From the NCBI GenBank assembly GCA_964035575.1, contig OZ037902.1:434001-498000 (forward strand): 64,000 bases of DNA, written 5' to 3'. Under the pieces are notes generated by a model that made no database searches, was not told the origin of the DNA, and saw nothing but the letters and a program-made list of their open reading frames with translations. The translations under genes and the position numbers were made by a program. Below, one piece after another: positions 21,079-31,692 of this stretch. The first letter of the stretch is position 1. Each line of letters starts with the position of its first letter. The stretch comes from Rhynchopus sp. YZ270_cl-10 (lineage: Eukaryota > Euglenozoa > Diplonemea > Diplonemida > Diplonemidae).

Positions 21079-24000
21079 ATGGCTCTAAGTCGGTAGAATC
21101 GACCAGATGGGCGGTTTTACCGTACGGGGGGGTCGACCTGCCGAAAAACTTGGCCAAAATCACATTTTTAAAAAATCAATTTTGGTTTTTTTTTTTCCTA
21201 GGGAAATTTTCCGTGTACTTAGCGAAATTTTCAAAAAATAGGTGGTTCTTACCATGGCTCTAAGTCGGTAGAATCGACCAGATGGGCGGTTTTACCGTAC
21301 GGGGGGGTCGACCTGCCGAAAAACTTGGCCAAAATCACATTTTTAAAAAATCAATTTTGGTTTTTTTTTTTCCTAGGGAAATTTTCCGTGTACTTAGCGA
21401 AATTTTCAAAAAATAGGTGGTTCTTACCATGGCTCTAAGTCGGTAGAATCGACCAGATGGGCGGTTTTACCGTACGGGGGGGTCGACCTGCCGAAAAACT
21501 TGGCCAAAATCACATTTTTAAAAAATCAATTTTGGTTTTTTTTTTTCCTAGGGAAATTTTCCGTGTACTTAGCGAAATTTTCAAAAAATAGGTGGTTCTT
21601 ACCATGGCTCTAAGTCGGTAGAATCGACCAGATGGGCGGTTTTACCGTACGGGGGGGTCGACCTGCCGAAAAACTTGGCCAAAATCACATTTTTAAAAAA
21701 TCAATTTTGGTTTTTTTTTTTCCTAGGGAAATTTTCCGTGTACTTAGCGAAATTTTCAAAAAATAGGTGGTTCTTACCATGGCTCTAAGTCGGTAGAATC
21801 GACCAGATGGGCGGTTTTACCGTACGGGGGGGTCGACCTGCCGAAAAACTTGGCCAAAATCACATTTTTAAAAAATCAATTTTGGTTTTTTTTTTTCCTA
21901 GGGAAATTTTCCGTGTACTTAGCGAAATTTTCAAAAAATAGGTGGTTCTTACCATGGCTCTAAGTCGGTAGAATCGACCAGATGGGCGGTTTTACCGTAC
22001 GGGGGGGTCGACCTGCCGAAAAACTTGGCCAAAATCACATTTTTAAAAAATCAATTTTGGTTTTTTTTTTTCCTAGGGAAATTTTCCGTGTACTTAGCGA
22101 AATTTTCAAAAAATAGGTGGTTCTTACCATGGCTCTAAGTCGGTAGAATCGACCAGATGGGCGGTTTTACCGTACGGGGGGGTCGACCTGCCGAAAAACT
22201 TGGCCAAAATCACATTTTTAAAAAATCAATTTTGGTTTTTTTTTTTCCTAGGGAAATTTTCCGTGTACTTAGCGAAATTTTCAAAAAATAGGTGGTTCTT
22301 ACCATGGCTCTAAGTCGGTAGAATCGACCAGATGGGCGGTTTTACCGTACGGGGGGGTCGACCTGCCGAAAAACTTGGCCAAAATCACATTTTTAAAAAA
22401 TCAATTTTGGTTTTTTTTTTTCCTAGGGAAATTTTCCGTGTACTTAGCGAAATTTTCAAAAAATAGGTGGTTCTTACCATGGCTCTAAGTCGGTAGAATC
22501 GACCAGATGGGCGGTTTTACCGTACGGGGGGGTCGACCTGCCGAAAAACTTGGCCAAAATCACATTTTTAAAAAATCAATTTTGGTTTTTTTTTTTCCTA
22601 GGGAAATTTTCCGTGTACTTAGCGAAATTTTCAAAAAATAGGTGGTTCTTACCATGGCTCTAAGTCGGTAGAATCGACCAGATGGGCGGTTTTACCGTAC
22701 GGGGGGGTCGACCTGCCGAAAAACTTGGCCAAAATCACATTTTTAAAAAATCAATTTTGGTTTTTTTTTTTCCTAGGGAAATTTTCCGTGTACTTAGCGA
22801 AATTTTCAAAAAATAGGTGGTTCTTACCATGGCTCTAAGTCGGTAGAATCGACCAGATGGGCGGTTTTACCGTACGGGGGGGTCGACCTGCCGAAAAACT
22901 TGGCCAAAATCACATTTTTAAAAAATCAATTTTGGTTTTTTTTTTTCCTAGGGAAATTTTCCGTGTACTTAGCGAAATTTTCAAAAAATAGGTGGTTCTT
23001 ACCATGGCTCTAAGTCGGTAGAATCGACCAGATGGGCGGTTTTACCGTACGGGGGGGTCGACCTGCCGAAAAACTTGGCCAAAATCACATTTTTAAAAAA
23101 TCAATTTTGGTTTTTTTTTTTCCTAGGGAAATTTTCCGTGTACTTAGCGAAATTTTCAAAAAATAGGTGGTTCTTACCATGGCTCTAAGTCGGTAGAATC
23201 GACCAGATGGGCGGTTTTACCGTACGGGGGGGTCGACCTGCCGAAAAACTTGGCCAAAATCACATTTTTAAAAAATCAATTTTGGTTTTTTTTTTTCCTA
23301 GGGAAATTTTCCGTGTACTTAGCGAAATTTTCAAAAAATAGGTGGTTCTTACCATGGCTCTAAGTCGGTAGAATCGACCAGATGGGCGGTTTTACCGTAC
23401 GGGGGGGTCGACCTGCCGAAAAACTTGGCCAAAATCACATTTTTAAAAAATCAATTTTGGTTTTTTTTTTTCCTAGGGAAATTTTCCGTGTACTTAGCGA
23501 AATTTTCAAAAAATAGGTGGTTCTTACCATGGCTCTAAGTCGGTAGAATCGACCAGATGGGCGGTTTTACCGTACGGGGGGGTCGACCTGCCGAAAAACT
23601 TGGCCAAAATCACATTTTTAAAAAATCAATTTTGGTTTTTTTTTTTCCTAGGGAAATTTTCCGTGTACTTAGCGAAATTTTCAAAAAATAGGTGGTTCTT
23701 ACCATGGCTCTAAGTCGGTAGAATCGACCAGATGGGCGGTTTTACCGTACGGGGGGGTCGACCTGCCGAAAAACTTGGCCAAAATCACATTTTTAAAAAA
23801 TCAATTTTGGTTTTTTTTTTTCCTAGGGAAATTTTCCGTGTACTTAGCGAAATTTTCAAAAAATAGGTGGTTCTTACCATGGCTCTAAGTCGGTAGAATC
23901 GACCAGATGGGCGGTTTTACCGTACGGGGGGGTCGACCTGCCGAAAAACTTGGCCAAAATCACATTTTTAAAAAATCAATTTTGGTTTTTTTTTTTCCTA

Positions 24001-25940
24001 GGGAAATTTTCCGTGTACTTAGCGAAATTTTCAAAAAATAGGTGGTTCTTACCATGGCTCTAAGTCGGTAGAATCGACCAGATGGGCGGTTTTACCGTAC
24101 GGGGGGGTCGACCTGCCGAAAAACTTGGCCAAAATCACATTTTTAAAAAATCAATTTTGGTTTTTTTTTTTCCTAGGGAAATTTTCCGTGTACTTAGCGA
24201 AATTTTCAAAAAATAGGTGGTTCTTACCATGGCTCTAAGTCGGTAGAATCGACCAGATGGGCGGTTTTACCGTACGGGGGGGTCGACCTGCCGAAAAACT
24301 TGGCCAAAATCACATTTTTAAAAAATCAATTTTGGTTTTTTTTTTTCCTAGGGAAATTTTCCGTGTACTTAGCGAAATTTTCAAAAAATAGGTGGTTCTT
24401 ACCATGGCTCTAAGTCGGTAGAATCGACCAGATGGGCGGTTTTACCGTACGGGGGGGTCGACCTGCCGAAAAACTTGGCCAAAATCACATTTTTAAAAAA
24501 TCAATTTTGGTTTTTTTTTTTCCTAGGGAAATTTTCCGTGTACTTAGCGAAATTTTCAAAAAATAGGTGGTTCTTACCATGGCTCTAAGTCGGTAGAATC
24601 GACCAGATGGGCGGTTTTACCGTACGGGGGGGTCGACCTGCCGAAAAACTTGGCCAAAATCACATTTTTAAAAAATCAATTTTGGTTTTTTTTTTTCCTA
24701 GGGAAATTTTCCGTGTACTTAGCGAAATTTTCAAAAAATAGGTGGTTCTTACCATGGCTCTAAGTCGGTAGAATCGACCAGATGGGCGGTTTTACCGTAC
24801 GGGGGGGTCGACCTGCCGAAAAACTTGGCCAAAATCACATTTTTAAAAAATCAATTTTGGTTTTTTTTTTTCCTAGGGAAATTTTCCGTGTACTTAGCGA
24901 AATTTTCAAAAAATAGGTGGTTCTTACCATGGCTCTAAGTCGGTAGAATCGACCAGATGGGCGGTTTTACCGTACGGGGGGGTCGACCTGCCGAAAAACT
25001 TGGCCAAAATCACATTTTTAAAAAATCAATTTTGGTTTTTTTTTTTCCTAGGGAAATTTTCCGTGTACTTAGCGAAATTTTCAAAAAATAGGTGGTTCTT
25101 ACCATGGCTCTAAGTCGGTAGAATCGACCAGATGGGCGGTTTTACCGTACGGGGGGGTCGACCTGCCGAAAAACTTGGCCAAAATCACATTTTTAAAAAA
25201 TCAATTTTGGTTTTTTTTTTTCCTAGGGAAATTTTCCGTGTACTTAGCGAAATTTTCAAAAAATAGGTGGTTCTTACCATGGCTCTAAGTCGGTAGAATC
25301 GACCAGATGGGCGGTTTTACCGTACGGGGGGGTCGACCTGCCGAAAAACTTGGCCAAAATCACATTTTTAAAAAATCAATTTTGGTTTTTTTTTTTCCTA
25401 GGGAAATTTTCCGTGTACTTAGCGAAATTTTCAAAAAATAGGTGGTTCTTACCATGGCTCTAAGTCGGTAGAATCGACCAGATGGGCGGTTTTACCGTAC
25501 GGGGGGGTCGACCTGCCGAAAAACTTGGCCAAAATCACATTTTTAAAAAATCAATTTTGGTTTTTTTTTTTCCTAGGGAAATTTTCCGTGTACTTAGCGA
25601 AATTTTCAAAAAATAGGTGGTTCTTACCATGGCTCTAAGTCGGTAGAATCGACCAGATGGGCGGTTTTACCGTACGGGGGGGTCGACCTGCCGAAAAACT
25701 TGGCCAAAATCACATTTTTAAAAAATCAATTTTGGTTTTTTTTTTTCCTAGGGAAATTTTCCGTGTACTTAGCGAAATTTTCAAAAAATAGGTGGTTCTT
25801 ACCATGGCTCTAAGTCGGTAGAATCGACCAGATGGGCGGTTTTACCGTACGGGGGGGTCGACCTGCCGAAAAACTTGGCCAAAATCACATTTTTAAAAAA
25901 TCAATTTTGGTTTTTTTTTTTCCTAGGGAAATTTTCCGTG
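21079..25940. repeat. 175-bp satellite, about 27.8 tandem copies
   Basis: The word ATGGCTCTAAGTCGGTAG recurs exactly every 175 bp from 21079 to 25804, followed by a partial unit ending at about 25940. All units look identical by eye. Each contains GTCGACC and GAATCGACC words, a T run and AGGGAAATTTTCCGTG. There is no coding capacity (no frame runs through the array). Near nucleosome-size period and homogeneity suggest recent amplification. It could be centromeric or other heterochromatin, or be inflated or compressed by assembly. Confidence 0.97.
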
Positions 25941-26025
25941 GCTGGTCGCCGAAGGGCTACGGGCGGCTCCGCTTCGCTACGCTTTCGCCCTGCGCCCTTT
26001 GGCGCCCAGCCACGGAAAATTTTCC
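25927..26025. repeat. Inverted repeat closing the satellite
   Basis: GGAAATTTTCCGTGGCTGG (25927-25945) is mirrored by CCAGCCACGGAAAATTTTCC (26006-26025) around a GC-rich loop with GCTCCGCTTCGC. The left arm starts inside the last satellite unit, so the array ends exactly at a foldback. It may be a small inserted element or a breakpoint. Confidence 0.6.
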
Positions 26026-26189
26026 CACGGAAAAACGAACCAGAATTGCTTATTCTGATAATGATATAGTTTGGGATGGAAGAAGCAAAGTTAGTGCTCG
26101 ACTTGACTGAGTGTGTAACTGTTTGGTGTGGTGGTAGTGTTGCAGAGGGGGTTTGCAAGTAAGTACTGAAAAGTGTGTTGAAATCCTTT

Positions 26190-26580
26190 CCTTTTGTAGT
26201 CTTTGTAGGTTTGCTTGAAATAGTGAAAGTGCGAGTTCGTATGAATAACAACAAGAAAGACAAAAAAAAAAACTAGTTGAAAGTTCATCATGCCCCATAT
26301 GTTACACCGGGGACGGCAGGAAGTATCATGTAAAATAAATTTAAAAAAAGAAATTGCTTGTTGAAATGGAAAAAATATAAAAGAACATCTTTGTAGGTTT
26401 GCTTGAAATAGTGAAAGTGCGAGTTGGTATGAATAACAACAAGAAAGACAAAAAAAACTAGTTGAAAGTACATGATGCCCCATATGTTACGTCCGCTGAC
26501 GGCAGGAAGCATTTTATTTTTTCTTTTTTATAATGCCCCATATGTTACGCCAGGGACGGCAGGAAGTATCATGTACAAAA
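26190..26580. repeat. Repeats downstream of the hAT transposase
   Basis: A roughly 110-bp block (TTTGTAGGTTTGCTTGAAAT...GACAAAAAA) occurs at 26203 and 26392. The word GCCCCATATGTTACGCC with GACGGCAGGAAG occurs at 26289, 26474 and 26534. Such repeats near transposon ends can be transposase-binding sites; here they lie just beyond the transposase stop codon. Terminal inverted repeats of the element were not found. Confidence 0.55.
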
Positions 26581-26593
26581 AAAAAAAAAAAAA

Positions 26594-29500
26594 CTAATCC
26601 TCCATCTTCTCTAGGGGCACAGTGATGGGAGGTTCCACTTGACTTGTCGTGTTAGTGGAAGGAGTGTCGGGTTGAGTAAAGAGAGACCTTTCAACACGGG
26701 CCTCAGTTCTCTTGCCTCTCTGCGAGATTAATTTGGTGAATTCATGAGAAAAAATTTCCTTGTGAGTGAGAGACACCATCATGGCAGCTGACACCCTTTC
26801 TGAAGAAAGTGAACACCTTTTTTTGTTTAACAAAGCAGAAAGTTGTTTAAAATGGCGCTCCACAGTCGCTTCTGAGTGTGAGCTCGAAGACAAAGACAAA
26901 GCAAATCTCGATACAAGAGGCATTTTTAACTTGTTTCTTACATTGCCCCAGTATCCCTTGACCGTGTGTGATGAAGCTACTGGTCGCGAGAGAAAAGTAG
27001 ACAGTTCTTGTTCAACGCGTTCCTTCAGCTCATCCAGCCTGGACTCCAGATTTGTTGCATTGGTCTTAATCCCCCTTCGGTGCGAGTAGTCCACCACGTA
27101 TTCGCAAATCAGGTCGACCCTCTCCAGCGACAAATGTTCTGCGACATTCGCGTGGTCTACGCTTGGGTCCAAGAACGCAGTCATCGATACCCCGTCGTAC
27201 ACCAGGTTCTTGGCACACCGATCCTTCAACGCGTTCCACATTTCAGCAGACTCTTCGACGAAGTTGTGCTCAACTCCTGCTGCAGTCAGCTCGCCATTGT
27301 AATTCTGGAGAAGAGTGCTGATGCCCTTAGCGTACTCAAACATCGAGGAGTTCTCTGCTTGCAGGCGATCTGACAGAATGGCAATGGGCGAGGAGACCTT
27401 GAGGAAGTAGGCAGCGGCATTCCAAAATTCCTCCTTGTCCCGGTCGGAGTCGTGCATGAACTTCTTCAGCTCCGTCAGGCTCTTCACGGTGTCGACGAGG
27501 CTGTTCCATCTCACGCTCGTGAACCGCTTGATCTGCCTCACCTTTGTGATCGCGGGATTTGCATCCTTCTGGTTCGCCTCTAAGACCCCACGAGATTCGG
27601 TGAACTTGGAGTACTTGTTCACAAGTTGCACAACCTCATCTTTGAAATCCGAGACACGAGGAAGTTCCGTGAGGTCTTTCAAGAGAAGCTGCAGACCGTG
27701 AACAGAACACCTGTATCTCAAAATCTTGCGGTTCCCGAGGCTCGCGAATACGGTGTTGATCGCGTCATCCACCACTTCACTATCCGAGAAGGAGTCACTG
27801 CTTTCCGTGTCATCGTCATCCGTGTCAACGTCATCCACGTCTGACTCTGAGCCCTCTGCCTCCAACTGCCAGTAGTCGCTCAACACCTGCATGTCTCTAA
27901 TACCCTTCTGGATATTCGGTGCGTTGTCTGCGACAATGCTAAACACGTTGATGTGTGCCGAGTCCAGTTCGTCAATGAGGTTCCCAATCTGCCTTGCCAA
28001 CTCACTGCCGCTCGACCCTGCCTTCAGTTCTACGGCTCTCAGGAAGTACGAGTTGTCCCCATCGGAGATTGCATAGCCGAGGAAACTCCGCCTCTTCACC
28101 GTTGCACCGTCCAAGAGTAGCGACACGTCTTTTCCCTTCAACTTCTCGAAGAGTCTTTCACGCGTCAACTCAGCCATGTCGTCGATGGAGCGTGCTACGT
28201 CTGCCGGGAACAGGTTTGCACCGCGAAGCTCATGGCCATGGTCCAACAACACACGAAAGGGGGATCCAGACTCGAGCAAAGAAAACGGGAGACACTGGGC
28301 GGCAAACGTATACGCAAGCAGTTGCACGAACGTTGCGCACCCAAAGCCGTAATTCGAAGAAGGAGAAGAAGGAGAGTTCGCAGGAGAAGAAGGAGAATTC
28401 GCAGGAGAAGAAGGAGAATTCGCAGGAGAAGGAGAATTGGCAAGGGCCTTCGCTTTAGCTGCAGCTTCCTTACGCCACTTCTTCTTGTGATGCCTCACGT
28501 GCCGCGACATCGACGAGGAGATGTTCTTGTTGGTCTCGCCCCGGCCCCTAGTGTAGATCCCCGTGTGGTCTTCCCTGCATTCATCCACGCGACACGTCCC
28601 CTTCAGCACCTTCTTGACCTTCTTGACCTCGCTCTCCGTCCCCTTCAGCACCACTCTCTCTCTTTTTTTCGTCCTTCCCTTCTTGTTCTTGTTCGTGTTG
28701 TTGTCGTTGTCGTCGTCGTCGTCCTCGTCCTCGTCCTCGTCAGCAAGCTCGAGGTCAAACCAGCACGGATCCGGGAAGACGTACGTGCTCGCCGTCGTCA
28801 ACCGGTTCGGAAGCGCCGCGAAGACTGCCAACATAGCAACGACTGCCGACGGAAAGTAGAGAGTTTGATACGCAGTGATGAGTGGCGACCGTGACTTCTT
28901 CGGCAGCACGACCGCGTCGGACACCGAATCCTGTGTTGACGTCGCAGACAAATGCGATGTCTGTGACGCAGGCGCAACAGGAGCCTGAGGAGGAGAACCG
29001 ACTCTTGCTCTTTTTTTCTTTTTCGCAGAGCGTGAATCAGGTTCCGCCGTTTTCCTTTTTCCGAGACGGACATCCGGAAGTGGCTGCGACTGCGCAGACT
29101 GCAACCGGTCGGGGGGTTCGCTCTGGGTGCACAAGGACAGCTTCACAACCTCGAAGGTGGCGGCGCCAGAGAACTGCACGTGACCCCAATACCCACCTGT
29201 CGCCGTCGATTTCCCGTCGATGTGCACCTTCCCCGGTTTGCGCAGCACTTCTCCCACCCTCCCTCCCATTGACACCCAGTCACCCACCTGCGTCGTATTT
29301 CCGCACTGACGGCGGACGGGTTGCGTCGATGCAGACAGTGGACGCTGCAGCTGCACACCTTCTGGCCAACAGTACTCCGTCAGCGGCCTCTCCCCTTCTG
29401 CCATGTCCGCGTCATCGTCGTCGCTGATCACCAGGTCGGAGGGCGGAGTCGTAACGCAGTACCCCAGGGTTCGCCCAAACCTCGGCGGCACAGGAAACAC

Positions 29501-29869
29501 GCCCTCGTACGGCTGCGCTGTTCGAGGGTTGTCGTCTTGATCATCCTTGTAGTAGAGGATGTCGTAAGACGGCCCGCCCTCAGATCTCAAGCCCCCCCTG
29601 TTCTCGATCTTCCTCAGGATCATCCCTTCCCACACGTCCTTCTCTCCCTTGCTGGTCTCCCAGTGGTGGACAATCCACATCCCCCTCCGCAACCCCGGCC
29701 CATCCTTACGACACTTGCGGTCTTTCGCGTGGTTGAACCCCTCCAAGTTCTTGGCGTAGTTTGCGTAGCTGAAGAGACGGGGACGGAACCCAGCATCGAC
29801 CGGACCTTTGCAGTCGCTTTCACACTCTCGCATGTTGCACGCACCGCAGACGTCTTCATCATCATACAT
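26594..29869 (-). CDS. hAT-superfamily transposase, apparently complete
   Basis: An uninterrupted 1091-codon frame without introns, from MYDDEDVCGACNM to the stop at 26594. It cuts and pastes its own DNA element. Order of parts: an unassigned N-terminal cysteine cluster and SH3/Tudor-like stretch (about 1-130), a second similar basic region, an acidic DE-rich linker (about 385-410), a BED-type zinc finger (CRVDEC...HVRHH, about 430-470), a serine/proline repeat NSPSSPA, then the RNase H-like core with LLLDGATV and IVADNAPN (candidate catalytic aspartates), RCSVHG (the hAT CxxH), and RFTSVRWN, and a C-terminal hAT dimerisation region (SHSEATVERHFKQLSALL). All landmarks are in frame, so the element may be active or very recent. 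Length is within the upper range for hAT. No nearby CAGGG inverted repeats were identified, so its link to the non-autonomous elements is unproven. Confidence 0.93.
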   Translation of the reverse strand: MYDDEDVCGACNMRECESDCKGPVDAGFRPRLFSYANYAKNLEGFNHAKDRKCRKDGPGLRRGMWIVHHWETSKGEKDVWEGMILRKIENRGGLRSEGGPSYDILYYKDDQDDNPRTAQPYEGVFPVPPRFGRTLGYCVTTPPSDLVISDDDDADMAEGERPLTEYCWPEGVQLQRPLSASTQPVRRQCGNTTQVGDWVSMGGRVGEVLRKPGKVHIDGKSTATGGYWGHVQFSGAATFEVVKLSLCTQSEPPDRLQSAQSQPLPDVRLGKRKTAEPDSRSAKKKKRARVGSPPQAPVAPASQTSHLSATSTQDSVSDAVVLPKKSRSPLITAYQTLYFPSAVVAMLAVFAALPNRLTTASTYVFPDPCWFDLELADEDEDEDDDDDNDNNTNKNKKGRTKKRERVVLKGTESEVKKVKKVLKGTCRVDECREDHTGIYTRGRGETNKNISSSMSRHVRHHKKKWRKEAAAKAKALANSPSPANSPSSPANSPSSPANSPSSPSSNYGFGCATFVQLLAYTFAAQCLPFSLLESGSPFRVLLDHGHELRGANLFPADVARSIDDMAELTRERLFEKLKGKDVSLLLDGATVKRRSFLGYAISDGDNSYFLRAVELKAGSSGSELARQIGNLIDELDSAHINVFSIVADNAPNIQKGIRDMQVLSDYWQLEAEGSESDVDDVDTDDDDTESSDSFSDSEVVDDAINTVFASLGNRKILRYRCSVHGLQLLLKDLTELPRVSDFKDEVVQLVNKYSKFTESRGVLEANQKDANPAITKVRQIKRFTSVRWNSLVDTVKSLTELKKFMHDSDRDKEEFWNAAAYFLKVSSPIAILSDRLQAENSSMFEYAKGISTLLQNYNGELTAAGVEHNFVEESAEMWNALKDRCAKNLVYDGVSMTAFLDPSVDHANVAEHLSLERVDLICEYVVDYSHRRGIKTNATNLESRLDELKERVEQELSTFLSRPVASSHTVKGYWGNVRNKLKMPLVSRFALSLSSSSHSEATVERHFKQLSALLNKKRCSLSSERVSAAMMVSLTHKEIFSHEFTKLISQRGKRTEARVERSLFTQPDTPSTNTTSQVEPPITVPLEKMED

Positions 29870-29984
29870 AATTGTTTGATTGTTTGTTTGTTCAGGAAAA
29901 AAAGAGGTCTGTTGTGATTATGTTTTATCATGAACGAGATTGGAAAACTGTCAAACAAGAGGAGACCTTTCTTTCTACTCACAG

Positions 29985-30400
29985 TCAAACGACGGACTTC
30001 ATTTTTTCAAAGATAAAATAACGAATACAACGGTGTTCATTCTTGAAAAAGAAAACGAGGGTTACGACGGGCTTCATTTTTCAAAGATAAAATAACGCGT
30101 AGAATGGACTTCATTCTTGAAAAATAAGGCCTCTGTTACGACGGACTTCATTTTTCAAAGATAAAATAACGAATACAACGGTGTTCATTGTTGAAAAATA
30201 AAACCTCGGTTACGACGGACTTCATTTTTCAAAGATAAAATAACGAATACAACGGTGTTCATTGTTGAAAAATAAAACCTCGGTTACGACGGACTTCATT
30301 TTTCAAAGATAAAAAAACGCATAGAATGGACTTCATTCTTCAAAAATAAAGCCTCGGTTACGACGGACTTCATTTTTCAAAGATAAAATAACGCATACAA
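29985..30400 (-). repeat. 74-bp tandem repeat upstream of the transposase
   Basis: About 5.5 units of a 73-74-bp repeat (ACGACGGACTTCATTTTTC then AAAGATAAAATAACG), with starts at 30065, 30139, 30212, 30286 and 30360. It lies in the 5' flank of the transposase gene and could be its promoter or subterminal transposase-binding region. Confidence 0.85.
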
Positions 30401-31225
30401 GTGTTGGATGCGATGGGGCGTGGGGGGAATTCAAAAAAGAAAAGAAAAAACGCTGACGCCTAGCCACTTCAGTACACAAGGTATGACCAAAATAGCCGTA
30501 TTTTGGTTGAAAATTTGATTTGAAAATTTTTTTCAAGATTTGCCCAATCTGAGGTTTTCATTGGATTTTTTGGGCCATTTTATGACGTACCACGCCCAAT
30601 TTTGGGCAAAAAAAAAATTTTTTTTTTGGTCAAAAATCGCCTTGTATAACCACTGTATTGGTGTAGGCTTGTACACAGAAGCGTGTTTTGTGTAACCACA
30701 GATGGTCAAAACACCCGATTTTTGCGTTTTTTTGCATTTTTTGGTGCCCAAAAACCCAGGTCAGGGGTCAAAATTTTCTCGAAAAAAAAAATTTTTTTTT
30801 TGAGATTTTTCGATTTTTTTTGACAAGGCGCTGGCCCATACAAACTGTACAGGGTGGGTATTTTATACACAAAATAGCCGTGGAATAAATTCTAGATGCT
30901 CAAAACATCAAAATTCTGGCTTTATTTGCATTTTTGGTGCAGACATGTGCAAAAAAAAAATTTTTTTTTCTGTGGGAAAAATTTTGTGATGTCGAAAAAA
31001 AAAATTTTTTTTTTGACGGTAGACGGTAGGTGGTCGACCGACGGTAGGTCGACTTGTCGACTGTTTTGGCGGTAGGGTCGACAAAGTCGACTCCAGAGTC
31101 GACAGCTACCGACTTAGAGCCATGCCACGGGTTTGTATTGGTTGAAACGTGCCAAAAATGGCATTTTCGCGCGAAAATAACGGGAAAAATCCCTTGAAAA
31201 AAAAATGAACCGCCCGTATATAGTG
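30401..31225. repeat. Diverged dispersed repeat and GTCGAC cluster
   Basis: From 30520 to 30960 blocks around GATGGTCAAAACACCCGA and GGTGCCCAAAAA recur, related to the interior of the 3-kb element at 51956-54916. From 31018 to 31120 there are six GTCGAC words and the reverse complement of the satellite start (TACCGACTTAGAGCCATG), linking this spot to the 175-bp satellite. No gene is supported. Confidence 0.5.
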
Positions 31226-31692
31226 TGTACTGTGTGTACTGTGTATACTGTGTATACTGTGTATACTGTGTATACTGTGTATACTGTGTATACTGTGTAT
31301 ACTGTGTATACTGTGTATACTGTGTATACTGTGTATACTGTGTATACTGTGTATACTGTGTATACTGTGTATACTGTGTATACTGTGTATACTGTGTATA
31401 CTGTGTATACTGTGTATACTGTGTATACTGTGTATACTGTGTATACTGTGTATACTGTGTATACTGTGTATACTGTGTATACTGTGTATACTGTGTATAC
31501 TGTGTATACTGTGTATACTGTGTATACTGTGTATACTGTGTATACTGTGTATACTGTGTATACTGTGTATACTGTGTATACTGTGTATACTGTGTATACT
31601 GTGTATACTGTGTATACTGTGTATACTGTGTATACTGTGTATACTGTGTATACTGTGTATACTGTGTATACTGTGTATACTGTGTATACTGT
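31226..31692. repeat. Microsatellite, 9-mer CTGTGTATA, about 52 units
   Basis: Reverse complement of the 9-mer array at 17346-17708. Spurious long frames (TQY, IHS, VYC repeats) run through it. Confidence 0.95.

Noticed and set aside
21079-25940. CRISPR-like repeat array
   Set aside because: Units are contiguous and identical with no unique spacers, and the genome is eukaryotic.
28232-28894. Plus-strand Arg-rich frames over the transposase
   Set aside because: Antisense of the acidic and Ser/Pro-rich parts of the transposase.
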